Shown: positions 34,901 through 47,455 of the stretch, one piece after another
How positions within the stretch are numbered: position 1 is the stretch's first letter
Layout: the number at the start of each line of letters is the position of its first letter
DNA from: Salvia splendens
Lineage: Eukaryota > Streptophyta > Magnoliopsida > Lamiales > Lamiaceae
Assembly (NCBI RefSeq): GCF_004379255.2
Contig: NC_056049.1
Coordinates: 21,374,063 to 21,438,062, forward strand
Length of the DNA: 64,000 nt
Direction: 5' to 3'
Notes under the pieces: model-generated
Seen by the model: only the letters and a program-made list of their open reading frames with translations
Told to the model about the DNA's origin: nothing
Databases searched by the model: none
Program-made: the position numbers and the translations under genes

Positions 34901-37900
34901 GAGGAATCAGAGTTCTGTGGCTTAACATGCATGATATGTCAAGACAACTTATCTTTCTTAAAACTGTAAAGTTTCATAAGTTCATCTAGGTATAAAACCA
35001 GACACAATACATACATGTATGGACACAATCATCAAGAATGCTTTTGAACTCATAACATTCCAAGTAAGTGTTCATACAACAAGGTAATAGAGAAATCTAA
35101 ATATGGTAAAAGTCTTCAAAATTTCAAGCATTACAGTTGAAAAATATTTATAAAATAATCTAGTTAATGGAAGCACTCACCACAAGTAATCTTGTTGTTA
35201 TCGTTGGCGAAGATCCTGACGAGCTCACCCTGATGCAATTTGATATAAAATAAAAAATATGATATCCATCATCAGTCAGTTGTGCATACACAGTAAATCA
35301 TATGTGCTGCCCCCAATCAAATATCTAATACACAAGCTGCTTGATTCTTTATTATATTTTCACCATTTTACAATTCCTTATTTATTTCTAAGATGCGCTT
35401 TCTAAAAGTGCTTAGTAAGTCATGCAAGAGTAATAGAGGAAACAAAGCTACATTACCTGTCGTCCTTGTTCATCCATTGGTATACACTCAACAGCAATAA
35501 CTTTATCAACATCATCAGCTGTCACTACGTACTCTGGATTGGTAGCTCCTGAAATAAATAAAAAATTGAATGATAAATTGCCTAAAAACGTCACATTTAC
35601 AAATATGTGCATAACAACACGCGTGTGCATCTGTTCATTCACTTACCTTCAATATACTGCCTTGTACCATCTGGATAATGACGAACCCACTAATTAGAAG
35701 GAGACAGCATATAAAATAGCAACTTATCAGTAAAAGTAATGCCAAATGTAAAACATTGAGTGAATATATTTGTCATACCTGAAACATGCAGAGAGATGTT
35801 CCACGTACAGGAAATCCACAGCCTAACAGTTTGGATCCTGGTTTAGCTTCCCCGATTATTTGAAAGTTCTCAATTCCAGGACCATCTTCTGAGGTAGAAC
35901 TTGTGTTATACACAAGAAGATATGCTACTTATTAACAAGAAATTAGGCATGTTACCTTCTGAACCAAAAGAAGCTACTCTATCTACTTGCATCATCGGTG
36001 AACGAGGAAATTGCTCAACAGCTCTTTGCTCAGATCCTGACAAGAGCCCATTTCTTTCAGGCATAATATCTGCCACATGGCTTTCGGGATTTCTGTACTC
36101 TATTTTTGACCTGAATAACAGGTGCAAAGGTATCACGAATCAACGATTTATCTAAACTAGGACGCACATCCCCACACATATTTTCTGACAAAAATTTTAC
36201 TAGTAAGATAATAGAAAATTCATTGCAGTCCAGTTCTGTAGTACTGACATAAAGTTTATAAAGAAATTGAAGCGCAGCAGCCTAAGTAGGATTTACAAAG
36301 TTCCAGCACTTCATGAACCTATTCGAGTTGTTATAACAAAATTGTGGCAGTACATAAAATCTCCTTGAAAATTGAGTAACTCTGAACAATCATAGGGAAC
36401 CTGTCAAAGTTGGGAGATGTCCTTTGAAAATGCTCATTATCAGGTGGTTGATGCATCTCAACACTCTGCCTCAGGCTTTTGTTAGAATCGTCAGCTTGCA
36501 TATATCTTGACATGTCATCAGCTGGTTCCATATTTTTCCCATCAATATAATGCCCATACTGAGAAAACCCGCGGAAACCCTACAGAAGGAAGTCAATAAA
36601 GAAACAATGTCTATTTGCAAAAAAAAATACTTTGTCCACAAATGATGAGTAAGCCAACCTATTAACTCCTAAACCAATGGAACAGATAATAGTATTTTCA
36701 GCGTGAACAAAGACCAAAGCAAGAAACAAAAATAAAATGCAGCAATTACCACTGAACTGCTAGGAAATGAGCTACTCTCGGGTCTTAAACTTGGAATTTC
36801 TTTATCAATATAACTGTTTCTGGAATTATCTCCAATCATGGAATTCAACTCTACAAGTCTGGCCTGCATTTAATGATTTCTTATTAGCTTGATTGAAGTT
36901 ATGATGCCCAACTGTAAGCCTACGTAGCGTGATGATAGACAAGCATAAAAATAAATGGAATGAAAATCTTTATGAACTCTTCTAAGATCCAGTCCTGTGC
37001 ACATTACCCTTAATTTCCAGTTAAAATATACTATAAATTAGCTCTAGTAATAAGATTCCATTGAGTTTGGGATTTTAGATGATAGGACCCTTGCATGACC
37101 TATGCTTTAGTTGAGTTAGCAGGATTAGGATTTGGTAAACGATTTGCAGCAGATTTCTCTGCTTGGGCAGGAAGTAATATTCCTGACATCACTCACAGTT
37201 ATGACAGGTTCCCCGCAAGTTTTTTCCTTCTTTCTCAGAGTTTGTTCCTAAGGGTACATAGTTCGTTTTGTTAATCTTTTATCTCAATAAACCCTTCACT
37301 CTATCAAAATGAAGATAAAGGTTAATAAGCAAAACGCACTCGCATGAGAGCATCATCTCATTCATTAGAAAGCACACCATATCCACACTTTCACAGCTAC
37401 TCAACAAACAAAAAGGAAAAGTATCAAATAGAACCAAAAAAAAACTAATCAGGAGCTAAGATTCTTGATGCCACAAACACAAAGTGACAGAATGAGCAAA
37501 TATAAACGGATGGTACAAGCTTACATGTGATGTTCTTATCTTCAACTGAAGTTGATCATGTAAGTGCTGCAATAAAAGAGTGTCAACATTTTTGCAATAA
37601 GTTAAGCATTGGCTCAGTGGAGTGAAGAATGAAGATACTGTGGAGTCACAGAAAACTTACAGAAAATTATCTGAACTTTAATGTAAACAAATACCTTGAT
37701 GCTGTTGGTAAGGGCGGATGCATTGGTAACATGAGGCAAAGCACCATACTCATCCAATATCATAAGCATGGATGATTTGAAGATATGTTTCTCATCTTCA
37801 GCAACCTGGGCCCATGTGAATGCTTCTATGAAAATCCAGGCAATGTAGGAGAAATGGATAAAAGTGGGGAGGTAAAGAGATATATATTGAAGAAAAATAA

Positions 37901-39889
37901 GTCTAAAATTCATTTCATATGCAGAATGACAAGACATAAGCTTTGCTCAAATATTCAATTTTGTGTTGATTAAACTGGAAATATTCAAATATTCAGAGGA
38001 GATGAGATACATATTCATTAAGTAGAGCACTGACAATCGCCCCATTACATACTCCGCCACTAAAATAAATAATCTGGAAATGATAATATTAAACAAATAA
38101 AAGAATATATATCATACTCCCCCTGTTCCATTGTAGTAGAGTCATTTCATTTTCTGCACTCGTTTTGGAAAAATGATAATAAATAGTTAAAGTAGATATA
38201 GAGTAAAGTAATAGAGAGAATAATGTAGAGAAGCCTCTTATCTATATTATTCTTTTTTTACTTTACTTTTTCTCCACTTTAACTATTTATTATCATTTTC
38301 CCAAAAACGAGTGGAGAAATGATACGACTATACTAGTGTGGAACGGAGGGAGTATCTTAAGAATTCATGTGCAGTGTATGATTCTACATGTTCACTCACT
38401 TACTGATAGAGTACGTGTTTCATCATTTCCACAATGAAGCTCTCTTAGTCTACTTTATCGTCAAAAAGAGAAGAAGACGATATAAGGCAGAGTATACATC
38501 TTTCTGTCTTTTAGATCTTTAGTAACAATGTGAACAATTAGAACTGGGTCACTCACCCCCTTAAAAGGCCTCATAAGGGGGAGAATTGTCCACGCTTATA
38601 TAGATAAGATGGGATCTTCACCAAGTCGATGTGGACATAATTTAAGAGATTTTAATGGGAACAATGTGGCTTTGTTCTTCGCAACCAAAATAGGTTACAT
38701 GAAAGATAACTACAATGCATCTGCATTTTCTGGCATATACCAAGTATAATGAATTTTTTTGCAATGAAAGTTGAACCCAGCCTTTTAAGGAATTGTACAC
38801 CACAATCACAAAGTTTAGAAGAAAGAACAATTGGAACTAGAGCATGTCGTGGGTTTTCATCAGTGATTACTTTAATCAAATAGTTTTCATATAATAGACC
38901 TACAACTGAATGTTGATATGAAAAACCCAGCTTTCAAAGCTCGACTCCATTGGAGTATAGGAATTCCGAAACCTAAGAAAGGTTCCACCTTCCAACTATC
39001 CTAGATATCAAATCAATTAAGCTGCAGTTGGACATATGTGCCATAAAGTAGTACAAGAGTGCAGGGACAGAAATTTGTCTGCCTGGAAAAACTGCAGCCG
39101 ATAAATTTACAGCAGAACCAGATAGTAACTAGTAGCAAAACTGAGAAAAGCAAATAGTGATCAAACCAAATATTTACCTTTAATTCATTAAGCAAATTTA
39201 AATTTACTTCAAGATCGCCTTTCCTCCGTGCCAACTCATTTGATGCAGAATTTATAACTTCATTTTGCTTTTCATCTAGAGCCTAAAACAAAAATAAGTT
39301 ACACAATATAGGACTACAAAAAATTAAGGAAAGGTGGATGGCAGGCACATACCATACGTAACTCGGAGAATTTCCTCTCAAGTGCATATTTCTCATTCAG
39401 CATCTGTGATTCCTTCAATCATATAAAACGATATAAGCCAAGTGGAAAACATACAGACTAAGATTTATCATTGAAGCCAAAAAGCATGTCTTACTTTGAT
39501 ACTGGCAAGAGCAATTTGTTCACGAAGATACATAATTTCTTTCTCTTGAGCTCTTTTCCGGGAGTAAAGTTCCTATGAAGCATTCATTCAATTTAGAACT
39601 TCAAAATTGATACCTATACCAATCTTTTGAACAAATATAGTACCATCATTTCTTGGTCTTGCGAGTGGCTCAAGTTCTCTTTGCCCTTCGAATTTTTAGG
39701 TCCAGAAGATGCTTCCAGGTTGTAACTGTGGACAAATAGGTTTTTGTTTGAACAAGTTCTAGGCACAATCAACTACTACCTCTTCCTTAAAAGTTGATTG
39801 ACCAATTACCTGCTTGCAGATTCCAAGCTTCGTTCTTGATTTCCACCGTTATCCTTGTGGCCATTAGCAGGATTATTACCAGACAACAT
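31980..39889 (-). CDS. Coiled-coil protein with AIR9-like A9 (Ig-like) domain, 19 coding exons
   Basis: Function unknown. Minus-strand coding exons: 39889-39810, 39725-39644, 39572-39495, 39403-39353 (or from 39412), 39282-39178, 37805-37695, 37566-37525, 36863-36750, 36579-36401, 36110-35956, 35888-35779, 35689-35647, 35548-35457, 35229-35181, 33995-33925, 33796-33674, 33186-33098, 32550-32505 and 32012-31980. All junctions are GT-AG and in phase, giving about 550 aa. Start: MLSGNNPANGHKDNGGNQ. Residues about 54-132 are charged and coiled-coil-like (ELYSRKRAQEKEIMYLREQI). From about residue 333 comes the A9-type repeat (GPGIENFQIIGEAKPGSKL, CMFQWVRHYPDGTRQYIEG, VVTADDVDKVIAVECIPMD), known from the microtubule-associated protein AIR9. 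The C-terminal part (SDKFSKELSIKIPIGLPVQF, CSDGSSYPFST, TVVLTMRIFQSK) is strongly plant-like. The protein ends AVDEKRKSKV. It may bind the cytoskeleton, by inference only. Confidence 0.85.
32854..32995. mobile_element. Stowaway-like MITE in an intron of the A9-domain gene
   Basis: CTCCCTCCATCCATTAAAAG to GGGCAGAGGGAG. The right flank is TA, the left is TG (mutated). Short, 142 bp. Confidence 0.7.
38117..38352. mobile_element. Stowaway MITE in an intron of the A9-domain gene
   Basis: CTCCCCCTGTTCCATTG to GTGGAACGGAGGGAG flanked by TA. Internal AAATGATAATAAATAGTTAA and its complement make it a near-complete hairpin. The interior closely matches the MITE at 59566-59800. Confidence 0.87.
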
Positions 39890-41283
39890 TGCCCTATAGG
39901 TCAAAGTCCACAGAAGACGCAAACTCGGAACATTCAAGGTCAGCACACTCTGGCACAAAGAAGGCCTTTCATTTCAGTTTCTTTTTTGCCCTTTTGTAAG
40001 AGTCGTAGTTGTGCGAGAACTGAGAAGCCCATCAACCACGGAAAATTTTAATTAGAATCTGATTTGTTTGTATGGTTCCAAGCGAATACCATGAATCTAG
40101 AGATAAAGAATCAAACCAAAAAGCATAAGTTATGACCTTTCACACAGAAAAACCTACATGGCTTATATGGGCAGCAAGCTGAAAATAATACTTTTCTACA
40201 TTTTTTTCAATTCATTGTAAGCAGAACAACTTATTCGCAAGTTTTCACATTTATTTCCAGCATCAACACCAAAGCCAAAAACTTATGCTTCCAGATAGTG
40301 AAATAGAGGATAAACTGAGTTAAAGTCTTTGACTATGTATATAGATGCCCAAAATCATTTAAACCAAAGCTGACTACTTCATAGCACACTGTTTTAACTT
40401 ACAGGAGCAAAAGAATAAGTTTGAGATGAAAAGGTTGCAGCAGACCAAAGAGTCAAGATCCACTAGAAAGTTCACTCCTAGACTTATGCACTTCGATAAA
40501 TAGTAAGCATTGCTTTAGAAATTGTGGGCATGAAATAAGAAATCTCCAAAATTCTCAGCTTCAAATTCTCTAATTTTTGCAAAAAGATATCACAAGAATT
40601 TAAGGTTAAAAGTGACAGCTAACAACAAAGTTCTAACTCCGTGATAAGAATAACAATGGAAGGAAAAAAGGGACTACAACCATAGAAAACCCTTGTACAT
40701 TGCTCAAATTTCCATAGCAGATTTTACCAAACTAAAAAAAACAAAAAAAAATACTCAAGAGCTTCTACTCATATGCTTCCACTTGTATGCCACCATCACT
40801 CAATATGAGAGCTCAACAAGGTTGCATAACCGCGGAAAATCACTCATTACATTACGAGGATAAATACGGTGCATAACAAAAAAACCATACATGACTTCAA
40901 AATCCAAATTCACTAAACAAGCACAGTGTCTCAAAATTCAAATGACTCCTAAAACAGACGAAACAGTAAGCAAACAATTGTGCTTGAAATCCATCACCAT
41001 TAGAAAAGAAAAGAAAAGAAAAACTGTAGTATCAATTACTACACAAAAGATGAAATCAAGTGAATAAGACGAGAAGGGAAAGACCCAGAGATGTCAAGAA
41101 CGAACACTAAAACCTAACATCGTCCAATTGATTCATAAAAACAAACACAACTCGAATTCCAATAACGACAATTTCATGCAATCGATATTTCAAAAGCACA
41201 AATACGCATCACATAAATCCACCGCACATTCTAGAAAATCAAGGATTTCAACAAAGATGATAAATTAGTGGGGGCTCCTTTAC

Positions 41284-41400
41284 CGCTGCAATTTGTCACT
41301 GAAAACTATGATTGAAAACCTCAATAATTCGCAGCCACATTAAATTGAAGAAACAGGGACTGATCTATGATGCGAGAGCGAGAGAGTATTAGGCGTGAAA
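41284..41400 (-). other. Probable 5' UTR exon of the A9-domain gene
   Basis: A donor CAGCG|GTAAAG at 41284-41283 would pair with the acceptor CCTATAG|GGC at 39894-39893, just upstream of the ATG, leaving a leader intron of about 1.4 kb. The upstream limit is a guess. Confidence 0.5.
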
Positions 41401-43754
41401 AGTCAGCTGCTGAGCGCTGGAAACTTATACTATTATTATTTTCTCCTTTTTCTCTTCCATCAATTCAGTGTTGCATTTTCAGCAATATGTAAAATGTGAA
41501 AAGTCAGTTTGAAAACGTCGCAGTAGTGGATGAAGTAGGGATTGTGATTCAATTTCTATTTTCAATTTCAAAATTTGTTGTTTCTAGAATTTCAGGAAAT
41601 AGGGCTTTGTGATACACATCATAAAATGACAATAAAACTATAAAGAAACGATTTTTTGTGAAACACAATCTATTTAAGATTTTCTACGAAGGTGTAATTT
41701 GCATAAATGGAAGGTTGGTCAAAAATCTCTGCATGCATTAAAACCGATACAACTAGATTTACATTAAATATGGCAACAAAATAAAAACAAAAAAAGGAAA
41801 ATTAAGTACGAAGTATGTTCCTTTTCGATTAGTGATAACGTACATAAATTGTACGTATATAATTATTTTTTGAAATTTAAAATAAATCTCATAGTAGTAC
41901 TAATTATTCTACATCAATTTAGAAAATTATTAAAATTTTAAATTAAATACTAATATATTCAAGAAAAAATAATAAGTTGTTGATGTTGTATAATTGTTTC
42001 GAATTACGCTTAAGATATTGTGAAAAATTATCACAAATTATTCACATCGTTTCCTCTTTATTGATATAGAATAACATAACTAATGGTAACAAGATTTATT
42101 TATAAATTAGTCAATTAAAATTAAAACTAAAATATAAGGATATTATACAGTTTATGTACATTTATCTTTATTCTTCTCTCAAAAAAAGGGAAACAAATCT
42201 GTTATTTGCTGTTTCTAATTGAACATTAATCTTATTTAGATTGGAAAATAAAGGGTTGTTTACAATTTTATAAATAACAACATGAGTAGCTAGACAAGTT
42301 TTTTAAATAATGAAATAGCAAATTTTGTTTACAAAATGGGAATAGGAAATAAAAATTGCTTTACATGAATAGCTATAACCGTTTAGTATCAGTCTTTTAT
42401 AAAAAACATTGAAAAGAATGTTTCAACTTTCGAAATCTAAATCTGTATGAAGTAAAATAAAATTGTACCCAAATTATCATCTAAAAAAATACTCCATATA
42501 ATTTGATGAAAAAAATGTTTCCTGCCATACTTTGTGAGCACTGCCATTATTGTTTCTTTTGTTATATGGAGTACATTTATATTAATTCTTATGTATAATA
42601 AATTGTTATTGGCTTCATTAATTTTCAAATTATATAAAAGCAAAATTTGCTTTAATCATTTTTTCCATCTATTCATTTTAAGTTCAATAAATAGAAATAA
42701 TAGTAATAAATTTAACCTTCAATTTTATGTGAGTAGTAGTTTACAAAATTAATAAAATCAATAACAATTTTCTCACAATTTCCTAGGACAGTCGGAATAA
42801 TGAAGTAGATGTCATCGGTGTGTATAACAAAAAAATCACGTTAATTATTGTTGACAAGATATATATATATCGATCGAATAACAATTTTTGTGAACACTTT
42901 TATTCTTTTCTGCAATTCTGTCCACATTTTCTTAATGAAATACAATCACATTATTATTTATAAACTAATGAATAATTTGATGTATATTCTTTCTTGTACT
43001 TCAAATAATTAAATAAAAGAATAAGGTTTGAGCATTGATTTTTATTTATTATATACATTTTTGAAGTACTATAGTGTACTAAAATTAAAATAAATGTAAA
43101 AAGTAAATGTGAGTGAGTCATGACGACCAAATCAACTAAATAATTAATAAAATGGAGTAATGTCTCTGACAATAACGTTAACCACATATTTCAGCGTATG
43201 AAATTCAATCCTCGAACCATTTTCGTTACTATATGCCAAAACAGCTTTCGCATGTCCGTTAACGTTTCCCTCATGATTCTATGGTTTTGCTTGTTGAATT
43301 TCGTGACTTCGTTCAACACATGTTTTAGTTTTCCTGTAAACAATTAGAGTGTAATTTTAGTTTGGCAGTAATTTCTGTTAGGAACAAACAGCCGATTATG
43401 GGCTTCAATTCTTTAATTTTGGTGCAAGGTGTTCGGTGAAATGTCTGACTCGTTTTAGGGAATCTGTACGGAAAATTAATATGAATTCAGTGGGTACATT
43501 ACATAAATGAAAATTCATGGGCATTCAATGCAGATTTTATTATATGAGACCATATGTTCTGTTACTGTCATGCCCTGCTCTCAACCACAATAGATAGCCT
43601 AATAATGATGGTTGATTGTGCATGTGCCATCTTCTGTTTTGATCTTTTTGTGAATATATGTTTTATATATCTTGGTTACATTGTCTCTAATCTATGAACA
43701 AGCTCTTAATTTATATGTACAAATGCTAATTGAGGAATTAGAGCCTAATGCATT
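41401..43754. other. Intergenic, AT-rich; no gene seen
   Basis: Upstream flank of the A9-domain gene. Open frames of 68-77 codons at 42437-43187 are Leu/Ile/Asn-rich and look accidental. Confidence 0.5.
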
Positions 43755-44125
43755 TATGCAGGCTACTGCCCTCAAAGCCTGTAACTGGATAAGCCCTGCA
43801 TTGCTATGCTCACGAATCTGGGCTTGTCTCGGATAGATATGTCAGAATTACGAAAGAGGCAGGGCCATTGTCTTGGCTCGTATACTCTTTGACTTGATGG
43901 TTGAGAGGAACTTGATTACCTTCTCTTCAGTGATAATTGGATATGGAATAAATGGGAATGTTGATGAGGCAAGAGCATTTTTTGAAAAATGGAAGAGATG
44001 GACGTGACAAGTTGGCGTCATTATTGATGGTTATGCGCGGTGTGGAAGGCCGAATGAGGCCATAGTTCTCATCAGGCAGATGATGAAGCCCGATGAAGCT
44101 ACCATGGGGGCAGTTTGTTATGTTA
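43755..44125 (+). pseudogene. Pentatricopeptide repeat (PPR) protein relic
   Basis: Plus-strand pieces read TALKACN, AHESGLVSDRYVR, then VERNLITFSSVIIGYGINGN followed by VDEARAFFEK. After a one-base loss near 43990 (AAATGG where AAAATGG is expected) the frame continues as MEEMDVTSW, then DGYARCGRPNEAIVLIRQMM and KPDEATM. These are typical PPR-repeat phrases (S-V-I-GY-G-ING-DEA, DGYA-CGR-NEA, M-KPDEAT). Two or more frameshifts and no start or end show decay. PPR proteins edit or stabilise organelle RNA; this copy cannot. Confidence 0.8.
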
Positions 44126-45289
44126 GAGAGAAGAAGCGAATGGAAACTTCTTCAAACGAAGGCCCTCTTTCCTTGTCCTCATTCTCTCAAGGCTGGGTTT
44201 AAAACCTACACTTAACAGCCTTGTCCTCAAGACCGGGATAGAAACATAAAAACATTGCATTGATGAGGGAGCGAGGCTCATACTCAAGTTTCAGGACATG
44301 AGTATAAAAACATACTGTATGAGTATATGAAGAGGCCCAAGAATATACAGGAATAGATGCTTGAATACGGATTGGTGGGTAACAAACACTGAAACGAAAC
44401 GTTGTTGCGGTGGCAGGAGAGGAACTTGTAGTGGAGGATTGACAGGGATGGAGCATCTAACCGACGTGGAGGGGAAAAAACATTAGTTGTTGCTCCAAGA
44501 ACTGGTGATGGAAGAGAACTGAACATTGGTAATAATTTCAGGCATTGAAACAATCATAAGTGTCAATTCGAAACGAGTAGCAGGTGCTGCCACGTAATCA
44601 GGTTGGTTGTAGGGAAAAGTGTGGATGAGGTCTGGATGGAACCACAGAGTTGGAAGGACACTGTTCTGGTGCTACTGTTATCTAAAATCAGGGGATTGAT
44701 TTCCCCAGCTGCCTCGTTCTGAGTTGAACTCTACAAGGACACAATGGTCAAGAGTATGATGTTTTCGAACAAAGTCTTGTTGTAGGAATTCATAGCATCC
44801 ATACGAGCGTTGTGCTTTTCCACCGCTTTCTCTAACGCCTCCACCATTTCTTTCCACATTCCCTGTACCAATTTGTTAGAGAAAAAAAAGGCTAGAAAAG
44901 TTGGAACGAATAGGATGAACATTAAATATATTGATATAGTAGTAGGGGTGTGTTAAAATGACAACAGTGGATCTTCTTGGGAGGCCACTCCGCCTTGAAT
45001 TACGCAAGTGGATCGATTCTCATCTTGGCTGTCGATCTAGTTTGAATTGTCGGGCGGGGACTGTTGTGATCGATATGTAGAGCAAATGCAGAAGTTTAGA
45101 TGATGCGAGGAAGATGTAAGATAGAATCAAAGACAAGAATGTTATTGTGTAGTTACAATGCAAATGATTGTAGGATACACAAATCAAGGATGAAAGAATT
45201 TAGGAAATCAAATTGGAATGACTCAACATGAAACAATAACCAAACTAGCAACTAGGACTGAAGAATGAAGATGTGGATTGGTGTGAAAT
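44126..45289. other. Gene-poor stretch, possible retroelement remnant
   Basis: A minus-strand frame at 44731-44922 includes WKEMVEALEKAVEKHNARMD, a helix-like stretch that might come from a retrotransposon gag, but I find no LTRs, primer-binding site or protease/RT motifs. Confidence 0.25.
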
Positions 45290-45570
45290 CCATCAAGGCA
45301 GGTAGGTCTCAGGATCAATATGCTCCAACAGAGTGACACGGTGAGTGATCTGCTCTTCATCATCCACAACCTTCAACCCTCTCGCAGACTCCCTAAACGC
45401 CACTCTATACGCACCCGATCAAGAGGCGAGGCCGCGGCTCCAGCTCGCCCTTCCTCAGCAGGCCGCGAAACTCAGCAAGCATCTCCCTCAGCTCACCCGG
45501 GGCCTCTTCCAGCAGCAGCGCCCCGCACTGCCTGCAGAACCTCGCCACGACCTCCACTTGGGAAGAGCGG
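45290..45570 (-). pseudogene. GC-rich fragment resembling splicing factor CWC22 (MIF4G region)
   Basis: On the minus strand one frame reads VEVVARFCRQCGALLLEEAP, then GELREMLAEFRGLLRKGELE and PRPRLLI. After a one-base shift near 45417 another continues VVDDEEQITHRVTLLEHIDP and ETYLP. In CWC22, a MIF4G-domain spliceosome protein, the same order occurs: VEVAVGF...CG, a -FR-ILHEGE-D-R-Q-LIE stretch, then EDQ-THE-SL...IDPE. The match is from memory of the family. The piece is much more GC-rich than its surroundings, has no start or end, and is frameshifted, so I call it a pseudogene fragment. Confidence 0.5.
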
Positions 45571-45574
45571 ATAT

Positions 45575-47455
45575 TTGGAAGAACGTAAGTAAAGCAAAGA
45601 TTTTGTTCGATATTTAGAGTACTTATTTATGGGATTGGGAGGGGATATCTGCTTCTTTTTTTTTTTGGAAATCCGGGAGAATGCGGAGAGTCGTGAGTAC
45701 TAAAGTTTGAAGCTTTTCCACTTCATAAATTAAAGTTTTTTATCTTATACATATAAATATCCAAAGTTTTTGAAATGATTAATTATCAAATGTATATCAC
45801 ATAAATTTTGCCTCAGTCGTCATGGGCTTCTATGGTTGGGCCGGACTGGCTTAGACCAGTCAACTTGGTGCCTGCTGCCCAACCCAGACCCAACACAAAA
45901 GTAGGTTGGGCTGTGTTTTCTTTTAAATTAGGCCTTAACTCGCTCTTAGTAAGTGGGCTGTCTGGACAAGACTCTGGACTTGGTTGCAAAGAAAAATAAA
46001 TTTTACTTCCTCCCTCCATTATTTATTATTTGGAGAGCCATTTTCCCAATTTGGTTGTTCACGATATAAAGGAATATTTACTTTTTTTTTCATTTTTAAT
46101 ATGTGGATCCTACATTTTACTAATTTTTTATCTTCACAATCCATTATAAAACTAATACTAAAATAAGCCTCATATTCTCCATTTACTTTTCTTCACAAAT
46201 TTAAGCAATTTCTTAAAGCCGGTGGCAAGTCAGAATAATATTAATTTAAATGGTTGATGGAGGATACATTTTAATTTTTTTATATGTGGATCCAACATGC
46301 ATATGTTTCGATGTCAAAATTTGAAAAAAATTTCGTAAATATTCATAAATTTCGTTAACAGCTTTATATCAATATACGACACATAATATGTCAATACAAT
46401 GCTTGTACAATGTCAATATGAAATTGTATTGACATTGTTATGTCTTTGTGTTGATGTATTTCATACACTGTATTGATATTGTGTTTCTAAACCCTAAATT
46501 TAATAGTTGCTATTATATTTTTAATATTAAAAATGAAAAATGAAATTACACATGACAAATTGTAGACCACAAGATTTCTAAAATCTTATAGTCTTAAATT
46601 AGTTGTAGTCAGCAATAAATGATAAGTTAACAATTGATCACTCCCCTAAAGAGTATTGTATTAAATAAATTTATACATTCAAATTTATCATCTTATTATA
46701 ATTAGTTTCAAAAATCGGATTTAATAGGAATTTATAAAATAGAATATTATGACTAAACATAATTAATTTTATATTAAAATTAGAAGATGAATAGGATTTG
46801 TAATTATGGTCTTATTTGGGATTGGGTTGGGCTGAGTGAGTGAAAAAGATACAATTAAAGTCCACTTCAATAGTAAGCCCAGTCAAGACCTGCTTTGTTT
46901 CTGATTGGGCTTGAGCCGGCTCATACTGGACATGAGCTGCTGCTAAAATATGTTGAAAATATTAAGAATACGATAACTCTGCAACATAATTTGTTCAATA
47001 AATTAAGCTTCGGGCCCAATAAATGTATTGGGTTTCGGGTGACCGTAAATGGGCCTAACACTATCATATTGGGCCTACGTTTTACTAACGTCTTCGATTT
47101 TTTTTTCCTTACTTTTTTGTTGAGAATAACTTCTTTGAATTAATGTGCGTGGATGCATTTAACATGTTATAAAATTAAAGTCTGTTGAATCTTTTCGTTA
47201 ATAGCAAAAAATCTCATATTATGTTTACCTTTCAAATTTAAATTTTATTTTGTAAGTAATTCGGTATTGGAATTTGGAGATCACAATTATTAGTCCGTTT
47301 AAGAACTCATATGGTCTTTCAAAATCCACACTAGATTATGTTGATTTAAAGCTAGTTCTGATATTTCAAGTTTCAAATGAAATAATACTCACAATTTTCA
47401 TGCTCCAAATAAAATAATGAATTCAAGTCAATTTTTAATTTCTACTTATAAATTA
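45575..47455. other. Intergenic, AT-rich; one probable MITE
   Basis: No gene recognised. Short inverted ATTGTATTGACATTG-like repeats occur at 46375-46490. Confidence 0.5.
46006..46264. mobile_element. Diverged Stowaway-like MITE
   Basis: CTTCCTCCCTCCATT near the left TA and a diverged inverted partner, GGTTGATGGAGGA, before the right TA. The interior has the usual GTGGATCC...ACATTTTAC Stowaway-type text. The ends are imperfect. Confidence 0.5.

Noticed and set aside
44284..44922. Possible retrotransposon gag frames
   Set aside because: One helix-like stretch only; no LTRs, zinc knuckle or polymerase motifs, so not called as an element.
45345..45617. Two 90-codon plus-strand frames in a GC-rich patch
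   Set aside because: The minus strand gives the recognisable CWC22-like text; the plus frames are its shadows.
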